From positions 28,990,494 through 29,054,493 of the forward strand of contig NC_053045.1 in NCBI RefSeq assembly GCF_003473485.1: a stretch of 64,000 nt of DNA. The letters run 5' to 3'. The position numbers and the translations under genes are program-made. Positions 48,245-59,720 of this stretch are shown here, in pieces. The notes under the pieces are model-generated. The model was not told the origin of the DNA. It saw only the letters and a program-made list of their open reading frames with translations, and did not search any database. Numbering within the stretch: position 1 is the first letter of the stretch; each line of letters opens with the position of its first letter. This DNA is from Medicago truncatula. Taxonomy: Eukaryota; Streptophyta; Magnoliopsida; Fabales; Fabaceae.

Positions 48245-48704
48245 GGATTAAATATGTTTTTGGTCCCTATTAATATACCAATTTTATGTTTTAGTCCCTC
48301 TAAAATTTTCCTTTAACATGTGGTATCTATAAAATTTTCAATCACTGCTTTTGGTCCCTATTTTTAAGTTAATTTTTGTAATTTTAATGAAATTGTGCAG
48401 AAATGTGTAGAATATTGCAAAAAAAAAAATTCCAAAAAATAATCATAAATTAAATATGAATTTTTAACCGTTAAAAATATAAAAATTCATATTTTGTTAA
48501 TAAATTCCAATTTTTTTGGGAGAGATTCTTATAATATTATGAATTTTTCTTCAAAAATATGTATTTTACATATAAGTTTACTTTAAAGGAGGGACTAAAA
48601 GTGAAAATGGAAAAAAAATTAGGGACTAAAAGTTGAAGAAATTTTTTAGAGGGACTAAAACGAAAAGTTGACATATTTATAGAGATCAAAAACATATTTA
48701 ACCC
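48245..48704. mobile_element. Mutator-type MITE, 460 bp
   Basis: Ends GGATTAAATATGTTTTTGGT and, in reverse, GGGTTAAATATGTTTTTGAT. Perfect 9-bp duplications TATATTTAA are at 48236-48244 and 48705-48713. Confidence 0.9.
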
Positions 48705-48886
48705 TATATTTAATCCATATTAGATAAAGCACGAGGTCAAGATTTTTTTCATTTTTTACCCTCTCTATTTTTTCTATTCCCTAAATGTTGGAAATACAAA
48801 TATAATAATGTAAGATGTGGTGGGTCTAATTAAGATATTGATGTCTTATAATTGGTGTTAAAATGAATTGGTCAAATTGTATATTA

Positions 48887-49010
48887 CACCCTCTAGTCCT
48901 ATATATATAAGAAAAAAATTAGGCGAATAAAAGTTGATGTATGCAGACAAAATAAATAAACTTTTGTTGACTTAATATTTTCTTATTTATGGGACCGGCT
49001 GTAGTATTCT
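48887..49010. mobile_element. Stowaway-like MITE, degraded
   Basis: Left end ACCCTCTAGTCCTATATATA and right end TTATTTATGGGACCGGCTGT are imperfect inverted copies of the CTCCCTCCGGTCC-type Stowaway terminus, with TA on both sides. Confidence 0.45.
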
Positions 49011-49629
49011 TTTATTACTTCTAGTTTAACACTATTTGTGTTTAGCAATTGAAGGGTCACTTTAAACTAAATATGTAGATCATGTAGCGTTGATATCAAG
49101 TTATAGAAGCTTAATCTATCTATACATATAACTAAATAGAATATCAATTATATATAGGACACTCTCAAATGTAAAGAAAGTCAAGATTAATTAATCACAT
49201 AATAATTATAAAGTTTAATTACATATTTAGTCTCTTAACTTAATTCTTTTTTTTAAGTTAGTCCATTAACTATTAAACGTTTTATTTTGGTCATTTATTT
49301 TATTTTTATCATTTAATTTGGTCATATTTCATTAATTTTAACCTCCTAAAAAAGAGGATCGTTGGATAAATGAGATCTATTAGATCTAACCGTGTATCAC
49401 CAACACCTAATTTATTTTAGTTTGCTTCATCTTCTTCCTCGTCTAAAATTTCATCTTCATTTTTAGAACCTTCGTCAATCTTCATCGTCTTCAACTTTTT
49501 TTTCTTTCAAAAATTCATCATTTCAAATTTAACAAAAATAAGATAATCAAACCCTTAATATCATTTAAAACATACAAATTATTTCTCAAAACTTCATTAA
49601 AACCCTTCTTCTATCACTAATTCACCGTG

Positions 49630-49998
49630 GTTCATTCAGAGAAATTCAAAATGGTGGATCTTGAAAACATGGGCAGAGAACTCAAATGTCCAATCTGGTA
49701 CCAACTACCAATTCAATTCAATTCAATTATCATTATCGTGTTCTTCTTCCTCTCTAATTCAATTCATTTTCTTCATAATAACCCTTTCTTTATTCATTGT
49801 ACAGTTTGGGTTTACTTCATTCCGCATTTTCACTCTCCAAACTCACAACAGAAATTATCATCTGTTTATGATTAACAAACCCTAATCTTAATCAAACCCT
49901 AATTTATTAACTATGATTAACTTCAGAGGTACGTCCTGCTCCTCATATTGACAATTTGGTCACAATCTACAAAAACATGGAAGCTGCTTCTGGAATCA
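49630..49998 (+). pseudogene. Captured BRCA1-like gene fragments (RING N-terminus)
   Basis: 49651-49697 reads MVDLENMGRELKCPI, the start of plant BRCA1 with the first RING cysteine region. It is followed by a GT...TTGTACAG intron and TTTGGGTTTACTTCATTCCG (LGLLHSAFSLS), the next RING exon, cut before its cysteines. A third piece at 49926-49998 reads VRPAPHIDNLVTIYKNMEAA, matching the segment after the RING in plant BRCA1. Order and spacing show genomic capture including introns. Most zinc ligands are missing, so no working RING is possible. Confidence 0.8.
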
Positions 49999-50150
49999 AT
50001 TTTTTTTTTTTTTTTTTTGTCAAGTAGCTTGTGGCTAGAGCTTCGCACAATTAAATTGTTAAATTGTGGAGAAGTGGAGTGTCTGAGGTTCGAACCTGAC
50101 CCCTGCATATATCATGCGGTCCAAGCCGAATTTGGTGACTTATGATTGCT
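49999..50150 (-). mobile_element. SINE-like insert within the BRCA1-fragment Pack-MULE
   Basis: A run of about 20 T, then GTCAAGTAGCTTGTGGCTAG and GAGGTTCGAACCTGAC with a B-box-like core. In reverse it ends CTACTTGAC plus poly(A), like the SINE at 30029-30159. Target duplications are not clear. Confidence 0.5.
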
Positions 50151-50801
50151 CTTTGAATTTTTATTTTATTTTGGGAAATAATTTGTATGTTTTAAATGAT
50201 GTTAAGGGATTGATTATTTTGTTTTTGTTAAACTTGAAATGGTGAATTTTTGAAAGAAAAAAAAGGTTGAAGATGATGAAGGTTCTAAAAATGAAGATGA
50301 AATTATAGATGAGGAAGAAGATGAAGCAAACTAAAATAAATTAGGTGTTGGTGATACACAGTTAGATCTAATAGAACTCATTTATCCAACGGTCCTCTTT
50401 TTTAGGAGGTTAAAATTAATGAAATAGGACCAAGTTGAATGATGGAAATAAGAGAAAGAACCAAAATGAAACGTTTAATAGTTAAGGAAAACTTAAAAAA
50501 AAATGAATTAAATTAAGAGACCGAATATTCAATTAAGCAAAATTATAATAAGCCTCTTATGCTTGTATGAAATTTAGAAGGCTAGCCTTATTTATAATGA
50601 ATTTCATCTTTCTTGATCTTCAATATTGATTTATAATCATAGTCGTTGTTCATCTTATAAACAGGTTTCTTATGATTGAGTTACAACCTCAATGGATTGA
50701 TTTGTTTGACCATATCTACCGGCAATGTGAGGTTGTTGGGATAGTTTATGAAAACAACTTATATATGACATGTTTGTAAGTTTTTTTTTTGTTTATTTCT
50801 A

Positions 50802-52592
50802 GGCTTAAATAAGAAAAAGGTCTTTGTAAGTTCGCGCATTTTTTGTTTTAGTCTTTGTATCTTTTTTTGTTGCGAAACAATCCCTATATTTACTTAACAT
50901 TTTGGCATTCGTCCCTGCTGTCCGTTTCCGTCAAAAAAACGCTTTGCTGACTAACGGACTAATATGTGGCATATGATGAGTTGGCAATTGGTTATTAGAG
51001 GGACTAAAACCAAAAACACAAATTTACACAGGGACGAAAATAAAAAATATAATCATCAAAATTTGAATTTTAAAACATATTATTTCCACCTTCTTCCTCA
51101 CTATGTTATTTCTCTCTTCTTCATTTCTGCCATTCCCACCCTTCCATAACTTTGCGCCCTAACACCAAAAACTCATTTCATTGAACCATGTCTTCTCATT
51201 TCATTTGTCAATCATCATCAAATGAGTTGCCAATATGTGGTTGCAGAAAAATTATGAGGATTTTCATCTCAAATTCGCATGCCATGCTGCTACAACATGA
51301 AAAAATGATAAAGAGAAAGAGCCATTAAGCATTAATATTGCAACATTTCAGAGGTAATTGAGAAAGCTTAAATTCTCACAGTTGATTGAAGCAACCAATG
51401 GCTTCTCAGCAGCAAGCCTCATTGGTTGTGGTGGTTTTGGTGAAGTGTTTAAGGCCACACTCAAAGACGGAACATGTGTCACGATAAAGAAGCTCATTCG
51501 ACTGAGTTGCCAAGGTGATAGAGAATTCATGGCTGAGATGAAAACCTTAGAAAAAATCAAGCATAAAAACGTTGTCCCTTTATTGGGATACTGCAAAGTA
51601 GGAGAAGAGAGGCTACCTGTTTATGAATACATGGAATATGAAAGTCTAGAAGAGATGATCCACAGAAGAATAAAGACATTTGAACGACGAATTTTAACAT
51701 GCAAAGAAAGGAAGAAGATTGCAAGAGGTGCTACTAAAGGACTTTATTTTCTGCATCATATAATTGCATCCCTCACATCATACACAAAGACATGAAGTCA
51801 AGCAATGTATTACTTGACAATAAAATGGAGTCAAGAGTCTTGGATTTCGGAATGGCAAGACTAATAAGTGCACTTGATACACATCTCAGTGTAAGCACAC
51901 TAGCAGGAACACCTGGATATGTTCCACCAGAGTATTACCAAAGTTTTAGGTGCACTGCAAAGGGTGATGTTTATTCATTTGGTGTTGTAATGTTGGAACT
52001 TCTTAATGGGAAAAGGCCTGGTGATAAGGAGGATTTTGGTGACACAAACTTGGTTGGATGGGCTAAGATTAAGGTGCGCGAAGGGAAACAAATGGAAGTA
52101 ATTAACACTGATTTGCTTTTGGAGACTCAAGGAGGAACAAATGAAGCAAAACTGAAAGAAGTAATTGGCACTTATAGGCAACTCATTTGATGATGAATGA
52201 GAAATGAAATGAGAAGACATTGTTGAAGAAAATGGGGTTTGAGTTTTTGGGCACAAGCAATTAAAGAAAGAACAAATAGAGGAAGAAGAAGGAAAGAACA
52301 GAGAGAGGAAGAAGAAGGAAAGACTGGTTTTTAAAATTTAAAAATTGATGATTACCTTTTTTAAATTGCGTTTTTGGTTTTAGTCCCTATACTAACCCGA
52401 GTCATCAACTAGTGCCAACTCACGAAGTGCCACATATTGCTCTGTTAGCCAGCTCATTGTTTTTTTCACGGAATTGGACGGCAGGGACTAGATCCAAAAC
52501 GTTTGGTAAATACAGGGTTTGTCTCGCAACAAAAAATCTTACAGGGAACCAAAAATGCGCCAACTTAGAGGGACTTTTTACTTATTTAAGCC
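50802..52592 (+). mobile_element. Pack-MULE carrying a BRL2-like receptor kinase fragment
   Basis: It starts GGCTTAAATAAG and ends CTTATTTAAGCC, with terminal inverted repeats of about 430 bp (50802-51240 against 52160-52592). A perfect 9-bp target duplication TTATTTCTA (50793-50801 and 52593-52601) fits Mutator-like transposition. No transposase is present. The interior is a piece of a leucine-rich repeat receptor kinase gene. Confidence 0.92.
51250..52160 (+). pseudogene. Captured BRL2-like (BRI1 family) kinase fragment
   Basis: About 910 bp from the juxtamembrane segment (EKEPLSINIATFQR) through the kinase domain: glycine loop [21 protein letters not shown] lysine region ([10 protein letters not shown]), [36 protein letters not shown] and [10 protein letters not shown]. 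The order and wording match BRL2 (VH1), a brassinosteroid-receptor relative, better than BRI1. Defects: a CAA-to-TAA stop before LRKLKF, a 2-bp insertion near 51760 that shifts the frame before the catalytic loop, His-Lys-Asp in place of His-Arg-Asp, and loss of the C-lobe end. It is not a functional receptor; antisense or small-RNA effects on a parent gene are conceivable. Confidence 0.9.
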
Positions 52593-53040
52593 TTATTTCT
52601 ATAAGCACTTAATTAAACTGTTTATCAAAACATGACCATAAACTCAACACAAACATGACCGTAAGCTTGTTATGTTGGGAACCAAAGAACGTAATGCATA
52701 AATCTTATCCTTCATTTGACCTTGCCTCCTCCTCGCATAAACCAAAGTCTTGGATCTATCATTTCTCGGCTTTGGCTTGGTATCAACACTTGTAGATGTT
52801 GTGGTAACACTTGTTGTTGTTGCAAGACAGAAGTAATTATCACCATCATGTCCTTACCAGAGCTACTATTGCACGGACTGGACACAGTAGAAATGTCTCT
52901 ATCTATACGAATGTCTTCATGCAGAAGCTTTGTTTGTGCTACCATTTGTTCGCACGAGTGAGGGATATTGTCGAAAACGAATAATTTCAAGCGCCTCATG
53001 AATGGTCTAGAACAATCACAAAGGTAGTTTTCCAATTATT

Positions 53041-54400
53041 GTCATATATCAAGATGATGTGACCACAATTATTTTTTTATAGACGATTGGCCTAGTGACT
53101 GATAAGTGCCCAAAAGTGATTTAATTCATGTGTTAGTTTAGGCATTTTGGTGATTTGTTTTACAAGTTATTGATGGAAAAGCTTCAATTTTATGCATGAA
53201 TGCCATTTATGCTTTACATGCCTTACTCAGCCCTTTTTGTGCAGGAAAATACAAGCAAAGGATAAAAAATAGTCAAAGTTCACAAGATATTTTACCATTA
53301 GCGAGCATTTTTCCATTAACGAAATTGTTCCAGAGAGTGTATTGTACGCTGATAGCGAAGTTTTGGCGAAGTCACTGAAGCAGAATTGAAGCAATTCGCT
53401 ATCAGCGAATATTTCACTGATAGCAAAATTGTTCCATGGAGTATTCGCCATTGGCGAAATTTTGGCAAGATCAAGTATTTCAAACAGGATAAGGGCCATG
53501 TGGAGCCACCCCATTGGTGCAGAAGCAGATTTCCAACATTTCGCTGATAGCGAAATATTTGGCTATCAGCGAAATTATGCAGACTTGGCCCATATAAATA
53601 GCTTTCTCTTCTCTTTTCAACCATTCCATTACTATTTTATTCATTTTTCTGCATACTTAGAGGGAGAACTAGGGTTTTTCTAGAGAGAGAAACACAAAGC
53701 AAGGTAGTTAAAAGTAGATTCAACCCAAGATTTGTCGAGACATCATGAATCTAGGCATGGAATCTTCATCTTTTCTTCATCCTTTGTCAAGCTATCATAA
53801 ATATATGTAGCTACATCTATCCTTGTGGGTTTTGAGGTATTCAAACAAGCTATTATGTAAACTCTTGATATTTTAATATATGGTTCTAGCTTATTTATTC
53901 AATATTGTTGTTATTCTTGTATTTATAGCTTTATTGAGATTTGAAATGATATTGACAAATACTTTTGGATCTAGGAATAGAATAACAATCTATCTAAGTT
54001 TTCATTCCAGACATAGATGTTAATCTTTGATAATCACTTTTAATCTAGAATTTAATGTTTTTGGATCAATTAATAGATTGGAAAATCATCGATTAAATGA
54101 TCCAATCGACTTTGTGGTCGTTTAAATAGTTTGGGAAATCGACATTTAAACGATCCCTTAGAAATAACGATATCATTTGGACACGAATGATATTGTTGAG
54201 TGATTGTGATAATGTCGTTTAAAAAGCTAGAATCCGTTATTTAATCGAGAGGTTGCAGTTGTTACGCTTGGTTGAGTGTCTCTGACCCCAAGCGAAGTAG
54301 CCTTATCTCTACTCGATTTACTTTTATGTCGAATAGTTAAAATAGTTTTACACAAACAAACTTTTATACCCAAACACTTAATATGATAAATGATGTTGAA
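53041..54400. mobile_element. Probable LTR-retrotransposon-derived region
   Basis: It begins near 53100 with TGATAAGTGCCCAAAAGTG, an LTR-like start I associate with gypsy-type plant elements. 53298-53590 carries a cluster of short palindromes (TTCGCTATCAGCGAA, TTCGCTGATAGCGAA, TTCGCCATTGGCGAA). The right end (about 54290-54380) is GACCCCAAGCGAAGTAGCC followed by AT-rich DNA. No pol domain or target duplication was found, so assignment is tentative. Confidence 0.4.
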
Positions 54401-55549
54401 ATGCTTAAGATATACGCAACTTCCAGCGGAATCGATCTTATTATACTCACATGTAAATAGTTTATGACATGTAAAAATCTTACATCAGTGACCACACATA
54501 CACTCACATGGGAAGCGAAAAGTGTTGAAATCTGGGACCAACACCAACATAAAACGCCATCACAGCCAACCACTAGGTTGTAACAACAGGGAAGATGCGG
54601 TTACAAATTTAAACTGTCAAAAGAGTAATTTTGCACCCTAGAAATAGGATTGTGGTGGGAGAAAGTGTGTCTAGCCATCAAATGATCGTTGAACCATAGT
54701 CACACGTTCACAATTTGCTTTGGTACGTGGTACACGTTTGGGTCCACGGTTCGTAATTTTCAAATAATTCGGTACGTAGAGGTATGCATAGTCGGAACCT
54801 TACAGGTTTGTGGTATAGTTTTAATTGAATTAGAACATGGACGTGATTAGGATAATGAAAACATATTATCAAATATTATTAACAGAAGGTATTTTGTATG
54901 TCCCATATCGGTCATTCACATCATGTTGAAAGGAAGAGGGAGTTATATATAAAGAAGCTTACTACTTGCTTTATCTGCTGTATATTTTCTTAGCTTAGTT
55001 AAATTAGTTCATTTCACTTTACACTTTTTAGAGTCATTAAGTAACTTATGATTGAGAGTCTCAATACTATCATAGAGAATCATTACGGAGTTAAATTGAT
55101 TTAACCATCTAATTTTATGATCCGGTACTAGATAAAGAGAGTTATCAATAGAGTTACATATAGGGTTTGATTCCTCTTTTTACACATACTACCACTTACC
55201 TATTGTTTAGAAAAAAAATTGACATTGCTATTGGCCGATAATAATGGCTCAAATTGGAGAGTTATGTCACTCATGCTCATAGCTAACCAGTATCAAGAGA
55301 CATGAATATATGAAGTACGGGCACTCCTTGGATTATGCGTGTTTCTGTGTTGAACATGTATCGTGTCTGACACCGACACATATAATTACACTGAATTTTC
55401 TTAAATTATCAATGGTATCGACGTGACAGTGTCTGTATCGTGTCCGATATCCGTATACCGTACCCGTACTTCATAGTTCATGTCTCATCAAAATCATTCG
55501 AATACAACCTTAATTAGAATTACAACATTAAGGATATAAATTAGATGTG
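54401..55549. other. FIT 3' flank with repeat fragments
   Basis: 54880-55210 includes GTCCCATATCGGTCATTCAC, an LTR-like stretch. 55333-55480 is a GTGTC/GACAC foldback related to the insert in RPL9 intron 2. No gene is seen. Confidence 0.4.
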
Positions 55550-57342
55550 TCAAGCGTGAAAAGAAGGTATGAATTCAAAGCCTTGGTTTAGAAAAGCACT
55601 AATCACCCATAGCTTTAAATTTGGCAGGTTAATTTCTGGTCCAGAGTCTTTCACCTATTTTCAACATAATACACATGAATTAATATTTCAGTAAACAAAT
55701 AAAACATTGAAATAGAATAATTGATTAAATATATTTTTAGTACCATAACAATTAGAAATTTTTCAGTCCCTACGAATTATAAAATTACATGTTTTTAGTC
55801 CTTAAAACATGTAATTTTGTTGTGTAGAGACGAAAAAATGAATGCAGGGACTAAAAACAAAATTGAAAATATTTATAATGACTAGAAATATATTTAACTC
55901 AAAAATAAAATAGAAATTAACTACAAAGAGAGGGAATAAAGCTTACATTCAATGAAAATGTAAATAGAAAACCATCAGAAACAGTGGCCAAATTTGAATT
56001 CTGAACATTGAAATCTCTCAAAGATTCAAGAGACTTGTATAATGAAGCAGCCACCCTTTCTCCCTTATTGCATACTATTTTAACATAAAACCCTCTTTCA
56101 TCTACTTGAAACATATCAATCTACACAAATCCAAATTAAAAAATGTTACAAATTACAATATCTTACATAGAGAGTAATTAACTAAATAAAACTTTTTATT
56201 GAGCTAATTAGATATTTATCAAACAAACCTGGACAATTTTCTTGCATATTGAACCATTGTTGTTAGTAAATTGAATCTTTTTGGGGTTATCAATTGATCC
56301 ATGTTGAGTTTTGGACACTGCTAATGATGCTTCAAGTCCTGCAACCTCAGCCTTAAGCTTCTTGGCTTGTGATTGAAGTTCATGCATATATGAAACAGCA
56401 TCTCCAATTATAGAAGCCTTATCCATCTATACATGTAATTAAATATAATATCAATTATATATACTTAATTCACAAATAAAAAGAAAGTCAAGGTTAATTA
56501 ATCACATTTTAATTATAATAAGACATTTATGCTTCTATGAAATTTACAAGGTTAGTCTAATCAACAATGCATCTTAACCATTTTGGATAGTTAACATATA
56601 GGCCAAATAGTGGTTTTAAGTCCGAAGCAATTTTCATCTTATAAACGAATTTTGAAGATCGAGTTAGACACGACACAAATTTTATGTTACTTTTTTGTTT
56701 TGTTTTTGAGAGAACAAATTTTATCATATATAAAATATTTTGAAGTCTCCACAATGGTATCATAACTGAAATTTTGACGGCATTTTGCCACAATATAAAG
56801 GTTTGCAGTGTAAAACAACAATTTAAAACCATGGAGTGTACCTTAGTTATATTGGGAACCAAAGAACGCAATGCGTAAAGCTTATCCTTCATTCGGCTTC
56901 GCCTCCTCCTCTCAGAAACCAAAGTCTTGGATCTATCATTTTTCGACTTTGGCTTAGTATCACCACTTGTAGTTGTTGTGGTAATGCTTGTTGTTGTTGT
57001 TGCAGGAGAGGAGTAGTTATCACCATCATTTTCTACTCTTAATTCCTCCTTAGCTTCTCCATCAAAACAAGAGAAAGAACCAAGTGAAGAAGTAGGATCA
57101 AAAGTAGCAGTGATAGTATTTTCTATGTTGTGATCAAATGGGTTTGAAGGAAATGAAAGGAGTGAGTTATCAACAAAACTTTGATTCATTATAAGGTCAG
57201 AATTGAAGTTACAAATAGTAGTATCTTCATTCTCCTCCCCACGAATCAAATTGATGAATTGATCAAAGTTTGGATCGTCAATGAAATCATGTAACTCATA
57301 GTCATTGTTAATGTTTGCAAGTGTCTCTGGATAAAAATCCAT
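55550..57342 (-). CDS. FIT: FER-like iron deficiency-induced bHLH factor
   Basis: Four minus-strand exons (57342-56842, 56426-56229, 56120-55947, 55654-55550) with GT-AG introns encode 325 residues; I recall 318 for Arabidopsis FIT. FIT, paired with subgroup Ib bHLH proteins, turns on ferric reductase and IRT1 in iron-starved roots. Visible: an N-terminal ELHDFIDDPNFDQFINLIRG block specific to FIT, the bHLH VSERRRRSRMKDKLYALRSL...KMDKASIIGDAVSYM split by intron 1, the zipper-like ELQSQAKKLKAEVAGLEASL, and the C-terminal FYVKIVCNKGE / LYKSLESLRDFNVQNSNL domain ending NLKLWVISAFLNQGFEFI. An ATG ten codons upstream (57372) lies too close to the probable TATA box, so 57342 is preferred. Intron 3 holds a small foldback repeat. 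Confidence 0.93.
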
Positions 57343-57398
57343 TGTGTTTATTTTGGTTGAAAGTTGGAACATATGCTGAGTGAGAGATCTAAATATTG

Positions 57399-57412
57399 TA
57401 TATGTATATATG
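57399..57412 (-). promoter_or_regulatory. Probable TATA box of FIT
   Basis: The minus strand reads ATATATACATATACAA. Transcription about 30 bp on would start near 57370, favouring the second ATG at 57342. Confidence 0.4.
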
Positions 57413-59645
57413 TAACTTTTTTGTTCTTGACCCTCCGACTCTTGTAAGGCGCCCTGCTAATCCAGAGTTAGACCGAAAAGCAAATAACGTCTAGTTAAAT
57501 ACTGTTTCAGTCAAGATTCTAACTCAGTTTTTTTTCGCGAATAATTTATCATTAAGAGAAGTTTATTAATCACTTGAGTTCAATCACTTGATTAAATAAT
57601 TTATTAATTTATTGAAATTTGACAAGATGAATAACTAATGGCTAATTATTAATTAATTAACTATTAATATGATATTAATTTTGGTGTGAATGGAATAAGA
57701 TAGACTCCCTACACCAAATAAGTGCTATTTGTAGCATAATAATATTTTAATTTTCTCTTTGGGCCATATGATTTTAAAAGAATCTTTTCTCTTTCCTGAA
57801 ATGTCTAAAAAAATGGGAAACACATAGTTTTATAGAAACAAATAAATAAACCTTTCAACAGATTAAATAATAATGTGAGTAACTGAGTACTGTATTATTA
57901 TATAACTCCTTAAAAAAATGGCAAAATGCAATTCTGCTTATGTAGTCATAAATTTCACTTTCACATCATGCTGTTAGCTTTGATAGTCTTATTTTATTTT
58001 GCTGATTGATGTTTCAGTGCATAATTGACTTCACAGATTTTGTAGTTAATTAAAATCATTGTCATGTCCAGGACTGCTTTTATGGTCACTTTCAGATCAT
58101 TAACACATAATACTTCCCCGGATATACAAGTGATGGACAATAAGGTCTCTAATCTTTTTTTTGGTGAGAACTTTGTCGATCACAACTATAAAGACTAATC
58201 CTTTAAGTAAGACAGAGTGAAAATATATACACCATAAAATAACGCTCCATTACAATCACATTATTAGATACAAACTCGATATCAGCAGTTAAGTTAATTA
58301 AAAACGTCCTTTAATTTGATTTAATCAATGGGTGTTGGGATTCAATATGTGGTGGTGTTAATTAGTAGGTAGTTAATTAGGTTTAATTAGATTATTAGTA
58401 AGTGGCTTGTTAAGATTAAATAATAAGAGGTCCATTAAAGGGTTTTTTTTTTTTTTTTTTTTTAAGGAGGAGGTCCATTAGAGTTAAATACTCGATACTA
58501 AAATGTTATCTTTATTTGTATGTAAAGAGGAATTCTTAGGAGTTCTAGAATATGAAGGAATAAGTTTTTTTATTTTAGGGTTAGAGTAGGATTCTTCTTC
58601 GAATTGTGTCGGAGCTTTGCTCTGGGAGTAGTTAGAGAAACTCTCTTTTATACTATTTTAATTACTATCAATAAAGCACCATATTTTCCTTAATTACCAA
58701 TCTGTTTCATCTTTTGTTTGGTTGTGTTACTATATATTCATTGATAGGATGTGTTACTATATATTCATTGGTAGGATCTATAGGAAACACTTCTACTAGA
58801 ATCTTTTGGCTTAAATATCATATTTTGTTGAGGGAGTCCGGAGAGCGTCAGGTGCAAGAAAGGGTAATAACATTGTCAAAGTTTAACTTTCTTATATATT
58901 CAATGAGTAAATTATAACATTGCCGCACCCGTTAATGTTTTACATCCATGATTGTTTGTATCCTTTTTCTCTATAGCAACTTCACTCATCTATTAGTATT
59001 TTGTTGGATAAGCACTTCTTTAACCCTACTCTCAACGAAATTAAAGTATCAATCGTAAAGATTTAAGCTCGCAAGAAAATTCCAATTTAAAAAATTAATC
59101 CATTAAGTGCGACACTCTAATGACTTAAGTATAACAATGAACTTTTTTATCGACTCAATATGAAACACATAACAATGGTCTTATGTAGACACGTGGTCTC
59201 TTATCTATTGTATGTTTGTTCCTTTATAAAAATAAAATAAGAATATGTGTGTGAAGAGAATCATGTATGGGAACATAATGACGTTACTCCTAACTTTTTT
59301 TATTTTATTCCATCAGAAAAATAACTGTGAAGTCTTGTGAAGGAAAGCAACGGATAGCAACTCAAGTAACAAAATAATTAAATTATACTAATTAAAAATT
59401 TAACACTACGTAGTTGCTGACCTACATGCAAGAAGGAACTAACGTTTAGAAATATTATATAGTTAGCCAAGTGATCCATCTGCTTTGTTTTAATTAATTA
59501 ATAACTAATGCAAGTGAAGATGCAAAGCGTGTATACCCATTCCAAATCAAAATATCAAGTTGAGAATAAAGAATTAATAGAACACTACAAATACAGAATA
59601 AATTGAAGCTCTCGTAACCGTAGTTAAACATATAAACGTGTCTTT
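57413..59645. other. FIT promoter region and AT-rich intergenic DNA
   Basis: No gene is seen. A 29-bp insert of GG, T-run and AAGGAG (58441-58469) lies between near-identical 14-bp copies of GAGGTCCATTAAAG, a poly(A)-stub insertion. At 58725-58777 a 28-bp unit with GTGTTACTATATATTCATTG is tandemly doubled. Confidence 0.4.
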
Positions 59646-59720
59646 GATAGCTTAGCTCAGTTGATATGTATAATACATGATATATACAAGGTCCGGCGTT
59701 CGAACCTAAAAAAAAAAACG
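59645..59720 (+). mobile_element. tRNA-derived SINE fragment
   Basis: GATAGCTTAGCTCAGTTGAT (A box) and GGCGTTCGAACCT (B box) followed by an A-run. Target duplication not resolved. Confidence 0.6.

Larger units (their letters stand above)
49212..50540 (+). mobile_element. Pack-MULE-type element carrying BRCA1-like fragments
   Basis: Long terminal inverted repeats of about 375 bp: 49212-49590 against 50160-50540 (GTTTAATTACATATTTAGTC versus, in reverse, GCTTAATTGAATATTCGGTC). AATTATAA occurs on both sides (49204-49211 and 50541-50548), and the intact FIT intron has a single ATTATAATAAG at the same place. No transposase is encoded, so it is non-autonomous. Between the repeats lie pieces of a cellular gene and a SINE. 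Confidence 0.85.
50690..52640 (-). mobile_element. MITE interrupted by the BRL2-fragment Pack-MULE
   Basis: 50690-50792 (TGGATTGATTTGTTTGACC, CTACCGGCAATG, ATGACATGTTTGTAAG) and 52602-52640 (TAAGCACTTAATTAAACTG, CAAAACATGACC) are the two halves of the MITE family seen in PAO and CSD2 introns. They are split by the element at 50802-52592. Confidence 0.7.
49086..53040 (-). pseudogene. FIT-like pseudogene, split by nested transposons
   Basis: A truncated tandem copy of the FIT gene at 55550-57342, same strand. The exon 1 segment (about 52850-52663) still reads DRSKTLV.ARRR and MKDKIYALRSLVPNI, the basic region and first helix, but the splice donor after it is changed. Intron 1 sequence is recognisable at 50540-50690 (TTATGCTTGTATGAAATTTAG) and 49130-49211 (GAAAGTCAAGATTAATTAATC). 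The first codons of exon 2 are at 49090-49117, decayed. The rest of exon 2 and exons 3-4 are gone. The intron now contains a BRCA1-fragment Pack-MULE, a MITE and a BRL2-fragment Pack-MULE. It cannot make a FIT protein. Confidence 0.85.

Noticed and set aside
51358..52190. A receptor-like kinase gene in two open frames
   Set aside because: It lies wholly between Mutator-type inverted repeats with a 9-bp target duplication, lacks the receptor part, and has a stop, a 2-bp insertion and a truncated C-lobe. It is treated as a captured fragment.
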